Source: an uncultured Hyphomicrobiales bacterium
GTDB taxonomy: Bacteria; Pseudomonadota; Alphaproteobacteria; Rhizobiales; Xanthobacteraceae
Direction: 5' to 3'
Assembly: GCA_903891395.1 (NCBI GenBank)
Contig: CAITEM010000031.1
Location: 1 to 5,442 of the forward strand
Length of the DNA stretch: 5,442 nucleotides
The position numbers were made by a program, and so were the translations under genes. The stretch's first letter is position 1; every line of letters begins with the position of its first letter. This document shows, piece by piece, positions 1 to 5,442 of this stretch. The notes under the pieces were generated by a model. It made no database searches. It saw nothing but the letters and a program-made list of their open reading frames with translations, and had not been told where the DNA came from.

Positions 1-1571
1 ATCTCACCTTCGCTACGCTGATGGTGCGCTCTGGTGACGAGCCCGACGCGATGTACGGGCTGGCCGCGCGCAGCGTGCGGATTTCCGATAACGGGCTGAC
101 TTACCGTTTTGTACTTCGCACGGAAGCAAAATTCCACGACGGCATGCCGATCACCGCGCAGGACGTGGTCTGGTCGCTAAGCGCGCTCCAGGAACAGGGT
201 CATCCCCTCATTACGCAGCAGTTGCGCGATTTCAAAGGCGCTGAAGCCGTCGATGAGCGCACCGTGGTGTTGCGCTTTGCCGAGAAGCGCGGCCGCGACG
301 TGCCGTTGTTTGTCGCCTCGCTGCCGATCTTTTCCAAAGTCTATTACGGCAAGCAGCCGTTCGATCAGACGACGCTGGATACGCCGCTCGGCAGCGGTCC
401 CTACAAAGTCGGGCGCTTCGAGGTCGGTCACTTCATCGAGTTCGATCGGGTCAAGGATTGGTGGGGCGCCGATCTGCCGGTGTCGCGGGGGCAGAACAAT
501 TTCGATACCATGCGTTACGAATACTATCGCGATCGCGAAGTCGGTTTCGTCGGCTTTACGGCGAAGAACTATCTGTTTCGCGAGGAGTTCACGTCGCGGA
601 CGTGGGCGACACGCTACGATTTTCCGGCGTTCCAGGACGGCCGCGTCAAGCGCGACGTCATTCCCGATGACACGCCGTCCGGCGCACAAGGCTGGTTCAT
701 CAATACGCGGCGCGAAAAATTCAAGGACCGCCGTGTCCGCGAGGCGCTGATTGACGCTTTCGATTTCGAATGGACCAACAAGAACATCATGTACGGGTCG
801 TATGACCGGACGCATTCGGTGTTCCAGAATTCGCCGATGATGGCCAAAGGCAAGCCGGACGACGCCGAACTGGCATTGCTGGAACCGTTCCGTGGCAAGC
901 TGCCGGACGAGGTTTTCGGCGAGGCGTACGTGCCGCCGGTGACCGACGGTACCGGACAGGATCGGCGCTCCTTGCGCCTGGCGCAGCAATTGCTCGCCGA
1001 TGCCGGCTTTACGTTGCCGAATGGCAAGCGGCTTATGCCGAACGGCCAGCCGATGAGCATCGAGTTTCTGCTCGATGAACCGACCTTTACGCCACACCAC
1101 CAGACCTACATCCGAAATCTCACCACGCTCGGTATCGACGCCACCATCCGCATTGTCGATCCGGTGCAATACCGCGCCCGCGTCGATGGTTTCGATTTCG
1201 ACCTCACGGTCGACCGCATGAGCTTTTCGTCGACGCCGGGCGATTCACTGCGAAATTATTTCACTGCGCAGGCCGCCGCCGCCAAAGGCTCTCACAATCT
1301 GGCCGGTATCGCCGACCCTGTCGTCGATACGCTGGTTGACACCATCATCGCCGCGAAAACTCGCCCCGAACTCGTTACCGCCTGCAAGGCGCTCGACCGG
1401 GTGGTCCGTGCCGGCCGCTATTGGGTGCCGCAGTGGTACAAAGCGTCGCACTGGATTGCCTATTGGGACGTGTTTGCTGGTCCCGCCGCAAAACCGCGCT
1501 ATTCCCGCGGCATTCCGGAAACCTGGTGGGCGGACGCCGACAAGGCGAGCAAGCTGGAACAAAAGGGTTGA
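1..1571 (+). CDS. yejA: YejA-like periplasmic peptide-binding protein of an ABC importer (5' partial)
   Basis: This is the substrate-binding protein of a YejABEF importer, family SBP_bac_5; it captures oligopeptides in the periplasm and hands them to YejB/YejE. The reading frame is open from base 3 to the TGA at 1569-1571, giving 522 visible residues. The signal peptide and roughly the first 80-100 residues lie upstream, judging from the usual ~600 residue length. Visible family marks are a DEP..YGL stretch (bases 48-63), an FHDG..ITAQDVV motif (about 132-171), which is the classic SBP_bac_5 signature, GSGPY (390-404), and a GWFINTRR..F.D.RVREAL block (about 690-750) typical of YejA. The ATG at 21 is not the start, because conserved family sequence continues upstream of it. 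yejB follows after a 114-base spacer holding a palindromic element. Family assignment is strong; exact substrate cannot be read from sequence. Confidence 0.93.
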   Translation, partial: LTFATLMVRSGDEPDAMYGLAARSVRISDNGLTYRFVLRTEAKFHDGMPITAQDVVWSLSALQEQGHPLITQQLRDFKGAEAVDERTVVLRFAEKRGRDVPLFVASLPIFSKVYYGKQPFDQTTLDTPLGSGPYKVGRFEVGHFIEFDRVKDWWGADLPVSRGQNNFDTMRYEYYRDREVGFVGFTAKNYLFREEFTSRTWATRYDFPAFQDGRVKRDVIPDDTPSGAQGWFINTRREKFKDRRVREALIDAFDFEWTNKNIMYGSYDRTHSVFQNSPMMAKGKPDDAELALLEPFRGKLPDEVFGEAYVPPVTDGTGQDRRSLRLAQQLLADAGFTLPNGKRLMPNGQPMSIEFLLDEPTFTPHHQTYIRNLTTLGIDATIRIVDPVQYRARVDGFDFDLTVDRMSFSSTPGDSLRNYFTAQAAAAKGSHNLAGIADPVVDTLVDTIIAAKTRPELVTACKALDRVVRAGRYWVPQWYKASHWIAYWDVFAGPAAKPRYSRGIPETWWADADKASKLEQKG

Positions 1572-1576
1572 TGACG

Positions 1577-1672
1577 CGTCATTGGTCTTTGCGATTCCCC
1601 TTCATCCCGACCCTCTCCCCGCACGCGGGGAGAGGGAGTCCTCCGCCGCTTTCGCGGCGTCCCGGAATGACG
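1577..1672. repeat. Compound palindromic element between yejA and yejB (REP-like)
   Basis: The yejA-yejB spacer contains two nested hairpins. The first has perfect 12-base arms, 1611-1622 and 1625-1636 (CCCTCTCCCCGC and its complement), with only AC between them. The second has 6-base arms, 1644-1649 and 1654-1659 (CGCCGC/GCGGCG). Outer arms CGTCATT (1577-1583) and AATGACG (1666-1672) could close the whole as a branched structure of about 96 bases. The CCCTCTCCCCGC palindrome is of a style I recognise as frequent in Rhizobiales intergenic regions, so it is probably a dispersed repeat. No T-run follows either hairpin, so it does not look like an intrinsic terminator. In mRNA it could protect the yejA 3' end or lower yejBEF expression relative to yejA, which is inference. 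Confidence 0.7.
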
Positions 1673-1685
1673 TAGTGAGAGCCTT

Positions 1686-2801
1686 ATGACCGCCTACATC
1701 ATCCGCCGCGTTCTGTTCATCTTACCGACCATGCTCGGCATCATGCTGGTGGCCTTTGTCGTCGTGCAGTTCGCGCCCGGCGGGCCGGTCGAGCAGGTGA
1801 TCGCCAAGCTGTCTGGCTCCGACACCGGCGCGACCTCGCGCATTTCCGGCGGCGCCGGCGGGGATTTCGGCAGCCGCGGTGCGACGCAAGGCGGGGCCGG
1901 CGTCGATGCGTCGAACTCGAAATATCGCGGCGCCCAGGGCCTCGATCCGGAATTCATCAAGAAGCTGGAAGTGCAGTTCGGTTTCGACAAGCCGGCGCCC
2001 GAGCGTTTCGCGCTGATGCTATGGAACTACGCACGCTTCGATTTCGGCAAGAGCTATTTCCGCGACGTCAGCGTGCTGCAATTGATCAAGGAGAAGCTGC
2101 CGGTATCGATGTCGCTCGGCATCACCATGACGCTGCTGACCTACCTGATCTCGATCCCGCTCGGCATCAAGAAGGCGGTCGACGACGGTTCGCCGTTCGA
2201 CACCTGGACGTCGAGCCTGATCATCGTCGGCTATGCCATTCCCGGCTTTCTCTTCGCGATCCTGCTGATCATTTTGTTCGCGGGCGGCTCTTTCTGGGAC
2301 ATATTCCCGTTGCGCGGGCTGTTCTCGGACAACTGGGCGCAACTGAATTGGTGGCAGAAGGCGGTCGACTTCTCCTGGCATATGGTGCTGCCGATTTTGT
2401 CCATGGGCTTGTCGGCTTTCGCCACCATGACGTTGCTGACGAAGAATTCGTTTCTGGAAGAAATCCGCAAGCAATATGTTTTGACCGCGCGCGCCAAAGG
2501 CTGCTCGAGCCGCCAGGTGCTGTACGGCCACGTCTTCCGTAACGCCATGCTGATCGTGATCGCGGGCTTTCCGTCGGCCTTCGTATCGTCGTTCTTTGCG
2601 GGATCGTTGTTGATCGAGACGATCTTCTCGCTCGACGGCCTCGGCTTGCTCGGCTTCGAAAGCGTGCTGAACCGCGATTATCCGGTGGTGTTCGCCACGC
2701 TCTATATCTTCTCGCTGATGGGCGTGGTGGTGAACCTGATCTCCGACCTGACCTATACGTGGATCGATCCGCGCATCGACTTCGAGTCGCGGGAGGTCTG
2801 A
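1686..2801 (+). CDS. yejB: YejB-like ABC transporter permease
   Basis: Inner-membrane permease of the peptide importer, 371 aa (E. coli YejB is about 364), forming half of the channel with YejE. The start MTAYIIRR matches the family N-terminus, and a GTGAGAG (1675-1681) lies four bases upstream as a modest ribosome-binding site. Six membrane segments are visible at about residues 8-30, 142-164, 177-201, 231-253, 287-310 and 333-357. A glycine-rich periplasmic stretch (about 44-75) follows the first helix and ends in the family motif YRG.QGLDPE. The cytoplasmic EAA loop that docks on the ATPase is at about residues 264-286 (TARAKG..., ending HVFRNAM). The C-terminus DPRIDFE is also characteristic. 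yejE begins one base after the stop, so the two permeases are cotranscribed and probably translationally coupled. Nothing is truncated. Confidence 0.96.
   Translation: MTAYIIRRVLFILPTMLGIMLVAFVVVQFAPGGPVEQVIAKLSGSDTGATSRISGGAGGDFGSRGATQGGAGVDASNSKYRGAQGLDPEFIKKLEVQFGFDKPAPERFALMLWNYARFDFGKSYFRDVSVLQLIKEKLPVSMSLGITMTLLTYLISIPLGIKKAVDDGSPFDTWTSSLIIVGYAIPGFLFAILLIILFAGGSFWDIFPLRGLFSDNWAQLNWWQKAVDFSWHMVLPILSMGLSAFATMTLLTKNSFLEEIRKQYVLTARAKGCSSRQVLYGHVFRNAMLIVIAGFPSAFVSSFFAGSLLIETIFSLDGLGLLGFESVLNRDYPVVFATLYIFSLMGVVVNLISDLTYTWIDPRIDFESREV
2791..2796 (+). promoter_or_regulatory. Ribosome-binding site fixing the GTG start of yejE
   Basis: GGGAGG lies inside the last codons of yejB, six bases before GTG at 2803. 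This spacing favours the GTG over the ATG at 2821, which has no comparable purine tract at the right distance. Confidence 0.7.
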
Positions 2802-2802
2802 G

Positions 2803-3990
2803 GTGGACGCGCAGGCCAAAATGCCCGAACTGAGCGCGGTCGGTCCCGCCGGTCCCGTGGTGTTGCCGGAGCGGCGCTGGCTGAAGGTGTCGCCGCTCAA
2901 CAAGCGGCGCTGGGAAAGCTTCAAGGCCAACCGCCGCGGCTATTGGTCGTTGTGGCTGTTTCTCGCGATGTTCTTCATTTCGCTGTTCGCTGAATTCATC
3001 GCCAACGACAAGCCGATCTTCATCCACGTCAACGGCCAGTCGTTTTTTCCAGCGGTGACGACCTATCCCGACACCGCGTTCGGGCCGAAGGGCGATCCCA
3101 ATCTGTTCGGCACGGCCGCCGACTATCGCGACGACTATCTGATGGGCCTCATCGTCAAGGAAGGCGGCACGATTCTGTGGCCGCCGGTGCGGTTCTCCTA
3201 CAACACGCAGGTCAGCAAACCGCCGTCGCCATTCCCGTCGAAGCCGACCTGGCTGCTCAACGAGAAGGATTGCGACTTCGCCGCCAAGAACAATTTCGCT
3301 AAATGCGGCGAGCTGGAATCGAACTGGCTCGGCACCGACGATGGCGGCCGCGACGTGGTGGCGCGGCTGATCTACGGCTTCCGCATCTCCGTGCTGTTCG
3401 GCCTGGCGCTGACCATCGTGTCGTCGGTGATCGGTATCGCCGCCGGCGCGGTGCAGGGTTATTTCGGCGGCTGGGTCGATCTCCTGTTCCAGCGCTTCAT
3501 TGAAATATGGACGTCGATCCCTGAGCTCTATCTGTTGCTCATCATTTCTTCGGTGCTGGTCCCCGGCTTCTTCGTCCTGCTCGGCATCCTGTTGTTGTTC
3601 TCCTGGGTGCGGTTGGTCGGGCTGGTGCGCGCCGAATTCCTGCGCGGCCGCAATTTCGAATATATCCAGGCAGCGCGCGCGCTCGGCGTCGCCAACGGCA
3701 CCATCATCTTCCGCCATCTGTTGCCGAACGCGATGGTCGCGACCATGACGTTCCTGCCGTTCATTCTGTCGTCGTCGGTGATGACGCTGACCGCGCTCGA
3801 TTTCCTCGGCTTCGGCCTGCCGCCGGGCTCTCCCTCGCTGGGTGAACTTTTGAGCCAGGGCAAATCCAACGTCCAGGCGCCGTGGCTCGGCCTGACCGGC
3901 TTCTTCTCGATCGCGCTGATGCTGTCGTTGCTGATCTTCATCGGCGAGGCGGTGCGCGACGCCTTCGATCCAAGGAAGACGTTCAGGTAG
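2803..3990 (+). CDS. yejE: YejE-like ABC transporter permease
   Basis: Second inner-membrane permease of the importer, 395 aa against about 341 in E. coli. The GTG start is supported by GGGAGG six bases upstream. The extra length is an N-terminal tail (about 30 residues before the conserved SPLNKRRW) and an insert of about 25 residues (149-173). One helix (about 47-67, following NRRGYWSLW) leads into a periplasmic region. NWLGTDDGGRDV (174-185) then marks entry into the BPD_transp_1 domain, with helices at about 195-217, 242-272, 310-335 and 360-382. The EAA loop that contacts the ATPase is at about 286-309 (YIQAARALG..., ending HLLPN). The C-terminus GEAVRDAFDPR is the family's. In the periplasmic insert two cysteines, C157 and C168, could pair. 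The gene is intact, but its usual partner yejF is separated from it by a toxin-antitoxin pair. Confidence 0.96.
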   Translation: MDAQAKMPELSAVGPAGPVVLPERRWLKVSPLNKRRWESFKANRRGYWSLWLFLAMFFISLFAEFIANDKPIFIHVNGQSFFPAVTTYPDTAFGPKGDPNLFGTAADYRDDYLMGLIVKEGGTILWPPVRFSYNTQVSKPPSPFPSKPTWLLNEKDCDFAAKNNFAKCGELESNWLGTDDGGRDVVARLIYGFRISVLFGLALTIVSSVIGIAAGAVQGYFGGWVDLLFQRFIEIWTSIPELYLLLIISSVLVPGFFVLLGILLLFSWVRLVGLVRAEFLRGRNFEYIQAARALGVANGTIIFRHLLPNAMVATMTFLPFILSSSVMTLTALDFLGFGLPPGSPSLGELLSQGKSNVQAPWLGLTGFFSIALMLSLLIFIGEAVRDAFDPRKTFR

Positions 3991-3995
3991 GAAGC

Positions 3996-4004
3996 TGGTA
4001 TATT
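3996..4004 (+). promoter_or_regulatory. Candidate extended -10 promoter for the toxin-antitoxin cassette
   Basis: In the 38-base gap after yejE, TGG followed by TATATT (3999-4004) fits an extended -10 element (TGN-TATAAT, one mismatch). No convincing -35 is seen 17 bases upstream, which is tolerable for extended -10 promoters. An 8-base palindrome ATTGCAAT (4002-4009) overlaps it and could be an operator half or chance. Transcription would begin roughly at 4011, just before the AGGGG ribosome-binding site (4018-4022). This is a motif reading only. Confidence 0.3.
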
Positions 4005-4028
4005 GCAATGGGTTCCTAGGGGCACGCC

Positions 4029-4259
4029 ATGAACAAGATCACCCGTGAACACTATCCGGCTTCGAAATTGCCGGAGGACTTACGCGAGGGGGTGGATCCT
4101 GACTCGACCGTGACTGTTACTGTGACAGTCGAGGGGTTGAAGCGGCCGGAACACGTCATGTCATTGGAAGAAATATTTGCGGCGCGGCGACCGCCGTATC
4201 GCTCGTCCGAAGAGATTGTCGCAAGCATCCGGCAGCTCAGAGACGAATGGGATGACTGA
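4029..4259 (+). CDS. Small antitoxin-like protein paired with a PIN toxin
   Basis: A 76-residue acidic/basic protein encoded directly upstream of, and overlapping, a PIN-domain toxin gene; the arrangement is that of a VapB-type antitoxin. The ATG has AGGGG (4018-4022) six bases upstream. The N-terminal half contains ASKLPEDLREG followed by a strikingly regular Thr-Val repeat (residues 27-34, four TV pairs), likely a beta strand. The C-terminal part, RRPPYRSSEEI then IRQLRDEWDD (residues 53-76), resembles the toxin-wrapping tails of VapB-like antitoxins, with Arg and Trp-Asp near the end. I do not recognise a standard ribbon-helix-helix, AbrB or Phd DNA-binding motif, so autoregulation cannot be claimed from sequence. 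GC is about 56% by hand count, below the flanking transporter genes. The antitoxin role is inferred from position, size and tail. Confidence 0.75.
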   Translation: MNKITREHYPASKLPEDLREGVDPDSTVTVTVTVEGLKRPEHVMSLEEIFAARRPPYRSSEEIVASIRQLRDEWDD

Positions 4260-4731
4260 AGCGCCTGCACTGCCGCTCACGTATCTGGATACTAATTTCT
4301 TCATCTTCGCTTTTGAAGGAAATCCAGATATCTCTACGAGAATTAGGCCCTTGCTAGATGCATTTCGAATTCATCCTGGGGTGGCGGTGACGAGCGAATT
4401 GACGTTGGCCGAGGTTTTGGCGGAGTCAAATCGTCCACGCGGCCCAATACTAAAACGTACGTATCTCGATCTTATAGTTTGGAGCGGCGTTATCGATCTC
4501 GTGCCCGTAAGCCGAGACATCCTGTACGAGAGTGTTGATCTGCGTGCCGTCCATAAGTCTGCTCACGGCAGAAAATTGGATTTGCCAGACGCCATTCATC
4601 TTACAACTGCAATTCAGAGACGGTGCCGCTATTTCATAACAGCGGACGAAAAGATTGGTCCGCCCCAGGAAATGAAAATAATTTCTCCAATAACAGACAG
4701 TCTGGATGAAGTCCTGAAAAGCCTGTCATGA
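4252..4731 (+). CDS. PIN-domain ribonuclease toxin, VapC-like
   Basis: A 159-residue PIN-domain protein, expected to be a Mg-dependent RNase held inactive by the upstream gene product. The four acidic positions of the PIN active site are present: D13 in YLDTNFF, E54 in LTLAEVL, D113 in LPDAIHL, and D132 in FITAD, so the enzyme looks intact. The start is taken as ATG 4252, which overlaps the antitoxin end by eight bases (ATGACTGA), places the first catalytic Asp at position 13 as usual, and implies coupled translation. The in-frame ATG at 4177 would add 25 low-quality residues encoded inside the antitoxin. GC is about 49% by hand count (4261-4727), against about 64% in the start of yejF, with several AT-rich codons unlike the neighbours, suggesting horizontal acquisition. 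The stop overlaps the yejF start. The RNA target (tRNA, rRNA or mRNA) cannot be predicted. Confidence 0.9.
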   Translation: MTEAPALPLTYLDTNFFIFAFEGNPDISTRIRPLLDAFRIHPGVAVTSELTLAEVLAESNRPRGPILKRTYLDLIVWSGVIDLVPVSRDILYESVDLRAVHKSAHGRKLDLPDAIHLTTAIQRRCRYFITADEKIGPPQEMKIISPITDSLDEVLKSLS

Positions 4732-4734
4732 CAG
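4723..4734. other. Perfect 12-base palindrome at the toxin/yejF junction
   Basis: CTGTCATGACAG is a perfect inverted repeat that spans the toxin stop codon (4729-4731) and the yejF start codon (4728-4730). In RNA it could form only a weak stem without a loop; in DNA it could be a protein site. It may simply reflect the codons present. Confidence 0.4.
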
Positions 4735-5442
4735 CCGCGCTCGAAAAACTTCTCAGCGTCAAGGATCTGTCGGTGTCCTTCGGCACCGGCGCGCGCGAGA
4801 TTCGCGCGGTCGACCGCGTATCCTTCGACATCGCCAAGGGCGAGACTTTGGCGCTGGTCGGCGAGAGCGGCTCCGGCAAGTCGGTGACCGCGCTGTCGGT
4901 GATGAAGCTGCTGCCGTATCCGGCGGCGCATCATCCGTCCGGCTCGATCACCTTCCAGGGCCGCGAACTGCTGACGATGGCGGAGCGCGACATCCGCAAG
5001 GTGCGCGGCGACGACATCACCATCATCTTCCAGGAGCCGATGACCTCGCTCAACCCGCTGCACACCATCGAAAAGCAGATCGCCGAGATCTTGCTTTTGC
5101 ATAAGGGCGTGACGGGGAAAGCGGCTCGGGCGCGGATCATCCAGTTGCTCGACCATGTCGGCATTCCCGATCCGGCCGGACGGCTGCAAAGCTATCCGCA
5201 CCAATTGTCCGGTGGCCAGCGCCAGCGCGTCAGGATCGCCATGGCGCTCGCCAACGACCCGGACCTGCTGATCGCCGACGAACCGACCACGGCGCTCGAC
5301 GTCACCGTGCAGGCGCAGATCCTGAAGCTGTTGCGCGACACGCAGCAGCGGCTCGGCATGTCGATGCTGTTCATCACCCACGACCTCGGCATTGTGCGCA
5401 AGCTCGCCGACCGGGTCTGCGTGATGCAAAAGGGGGTCATTG
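4728..5442 (+). CDS. yejF: YejF-like ABC transporter ATPase (3' partial, first nucleotide-binding domain)
   Basis: ATPase subunit that drives peptide import through YejB/YejE at the cytoplasmic face. The frame is open from ATG 4728 to the window end, giving 238 residues of a protein normally about 530-550 aa with two fused ATPase domains; only the first is seen. It has the Walker A GESGSGKS (45-52), Q-loop Q102 in FQEPMTSLNP, signature LSGGQ (160-164), Walker B LLIADE (180-185), D-loop ALD (189-191) and switch H218 in FITHDLGIV. All catalytic positions are intact. Its start codon overlaps the toxin stop as ATGA, and no good purine-rich ribosome-binding site precedes it (only GAAAAG-like bases about 10 upstream). 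Initiation may therefore depend on ribosomes finishing the toxin. In related operons yejF normally follows yejE closely. Confidence 0.95.
   Translation, partial: MTAALEKLLSVKDLSVSFGTGAREIRAVDRVSFDIAKGETLALVGESGSGKSVTALSVMKLLPYPAAHHPSGSITFQGRELLTMAERDIRKVRGDDITIIFQEPMTSLNPLHTIEKQIAEILLLHKGVTGKAARARIIQLLDHVGIPDPAGRLQSYPHQLSGGQRQRVRIAMALANDPDLLIADEPTTALDVTVQAQILKLLRDTQQRLGMSMLFITHDLGIVRKLADRVCVMQKGVI

Noticed and set aside
21..1571. ATG at 21 as the true start of the substrate-binding protein
   Set aside because: The frame is open upstream to the window edge and the residues before and after it match the middle of the YejA family, so the protein is truncated by the window.
1611..1659. Intrinsic terminator after yejA
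   Set aside because: The hairpins are strong but no T-run follows, and yejB begins 26 bases after the second hairpin in the same operon.
2269..4008. Very long open frame on the minus strand opposite yejB/yejE
   Set aside because: Its translation is rich in Arg, Gln and His with no domain sense, as expected for the antisense of a high-GC gene; both + strand permeases are clearly real.
4103..4133. Operator for antitoxin autoregulation inside its own gene
   Set aside because: The dyad is largely forced by alternating GTN/ACN codons, with mismatches at third positions, so symmetry alone is not evidence of a binding site.
4177..4731. Longer toxin starting at ATG 4177
   Set aside because: The extra 25 residues lie within the antitoxin gene in another frame and have no PIN-like content; ATG 4252 puts the catalytic Asp at the usual position.
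3991..4740. Transposon or integron boundaries around the toxin-antitoxin pair
   Set aside because: I found no inverted terminal repeats, no direct target duplication and no transposase or integrase; the cassette edges look like plain gene joints.

Overview
The window carries most of a peptide-importer operon of the YejABEF type (ABC transporter, dipeptide/oligopeptide/microcin C class), all on the + strand. High GC (hand counts of 60-70% in transporter stretches), GC-ending codons, the YejB/YejE sequences and a GC-rich palindrome of a style common in Rhizobiales intergenic spaces point to an alphaproteobacterium of the order Hyphomicrobiales (Bradyrhizobium/Rhodopseudomonas-like). This is inference from sequence style; no search was run.

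Layout: 1-1571, 3' part of yejA (periplasmic substrate-binding protein, N-terminus outside the window). 1572-1685, a spacer with a compound palindromic element. 1686-2801, yejB (permease). 2803-3990, yejE (permease, GTG start). 3991-4028, a short spacer with a candidate promoter. 4029-4259 and 4252-4731, a small antitoxin-like gene overlapping a PIN-domain (VapC-type) toxin gene. 4728-5442, 5' part of yejF (ATPase), running off the window after the first nucleotide-binding domain.

YejA would capture peptides in the periplasm, YejB and YejE form the membrane channel, and YejF, normally a fused double ATPase, powers import. Known roles of the family include microcin C uptake in E. coli and tolerance to antimicrobial peptides in Brucella and Sinorhizobium. 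The standout observation is that a type II toxin-antitoxin cassette sits between yejE and yejF, in the same orientation. Its GC content is clearly lower (about 51% by hand count) than that of the flanking genes. It is joined to yejF by an ATGA stop/start overlap, so translation of the transporter ATPase may be coupled to translation of the toxin. The parts belong to known families; the arrangement is the unusual feature.
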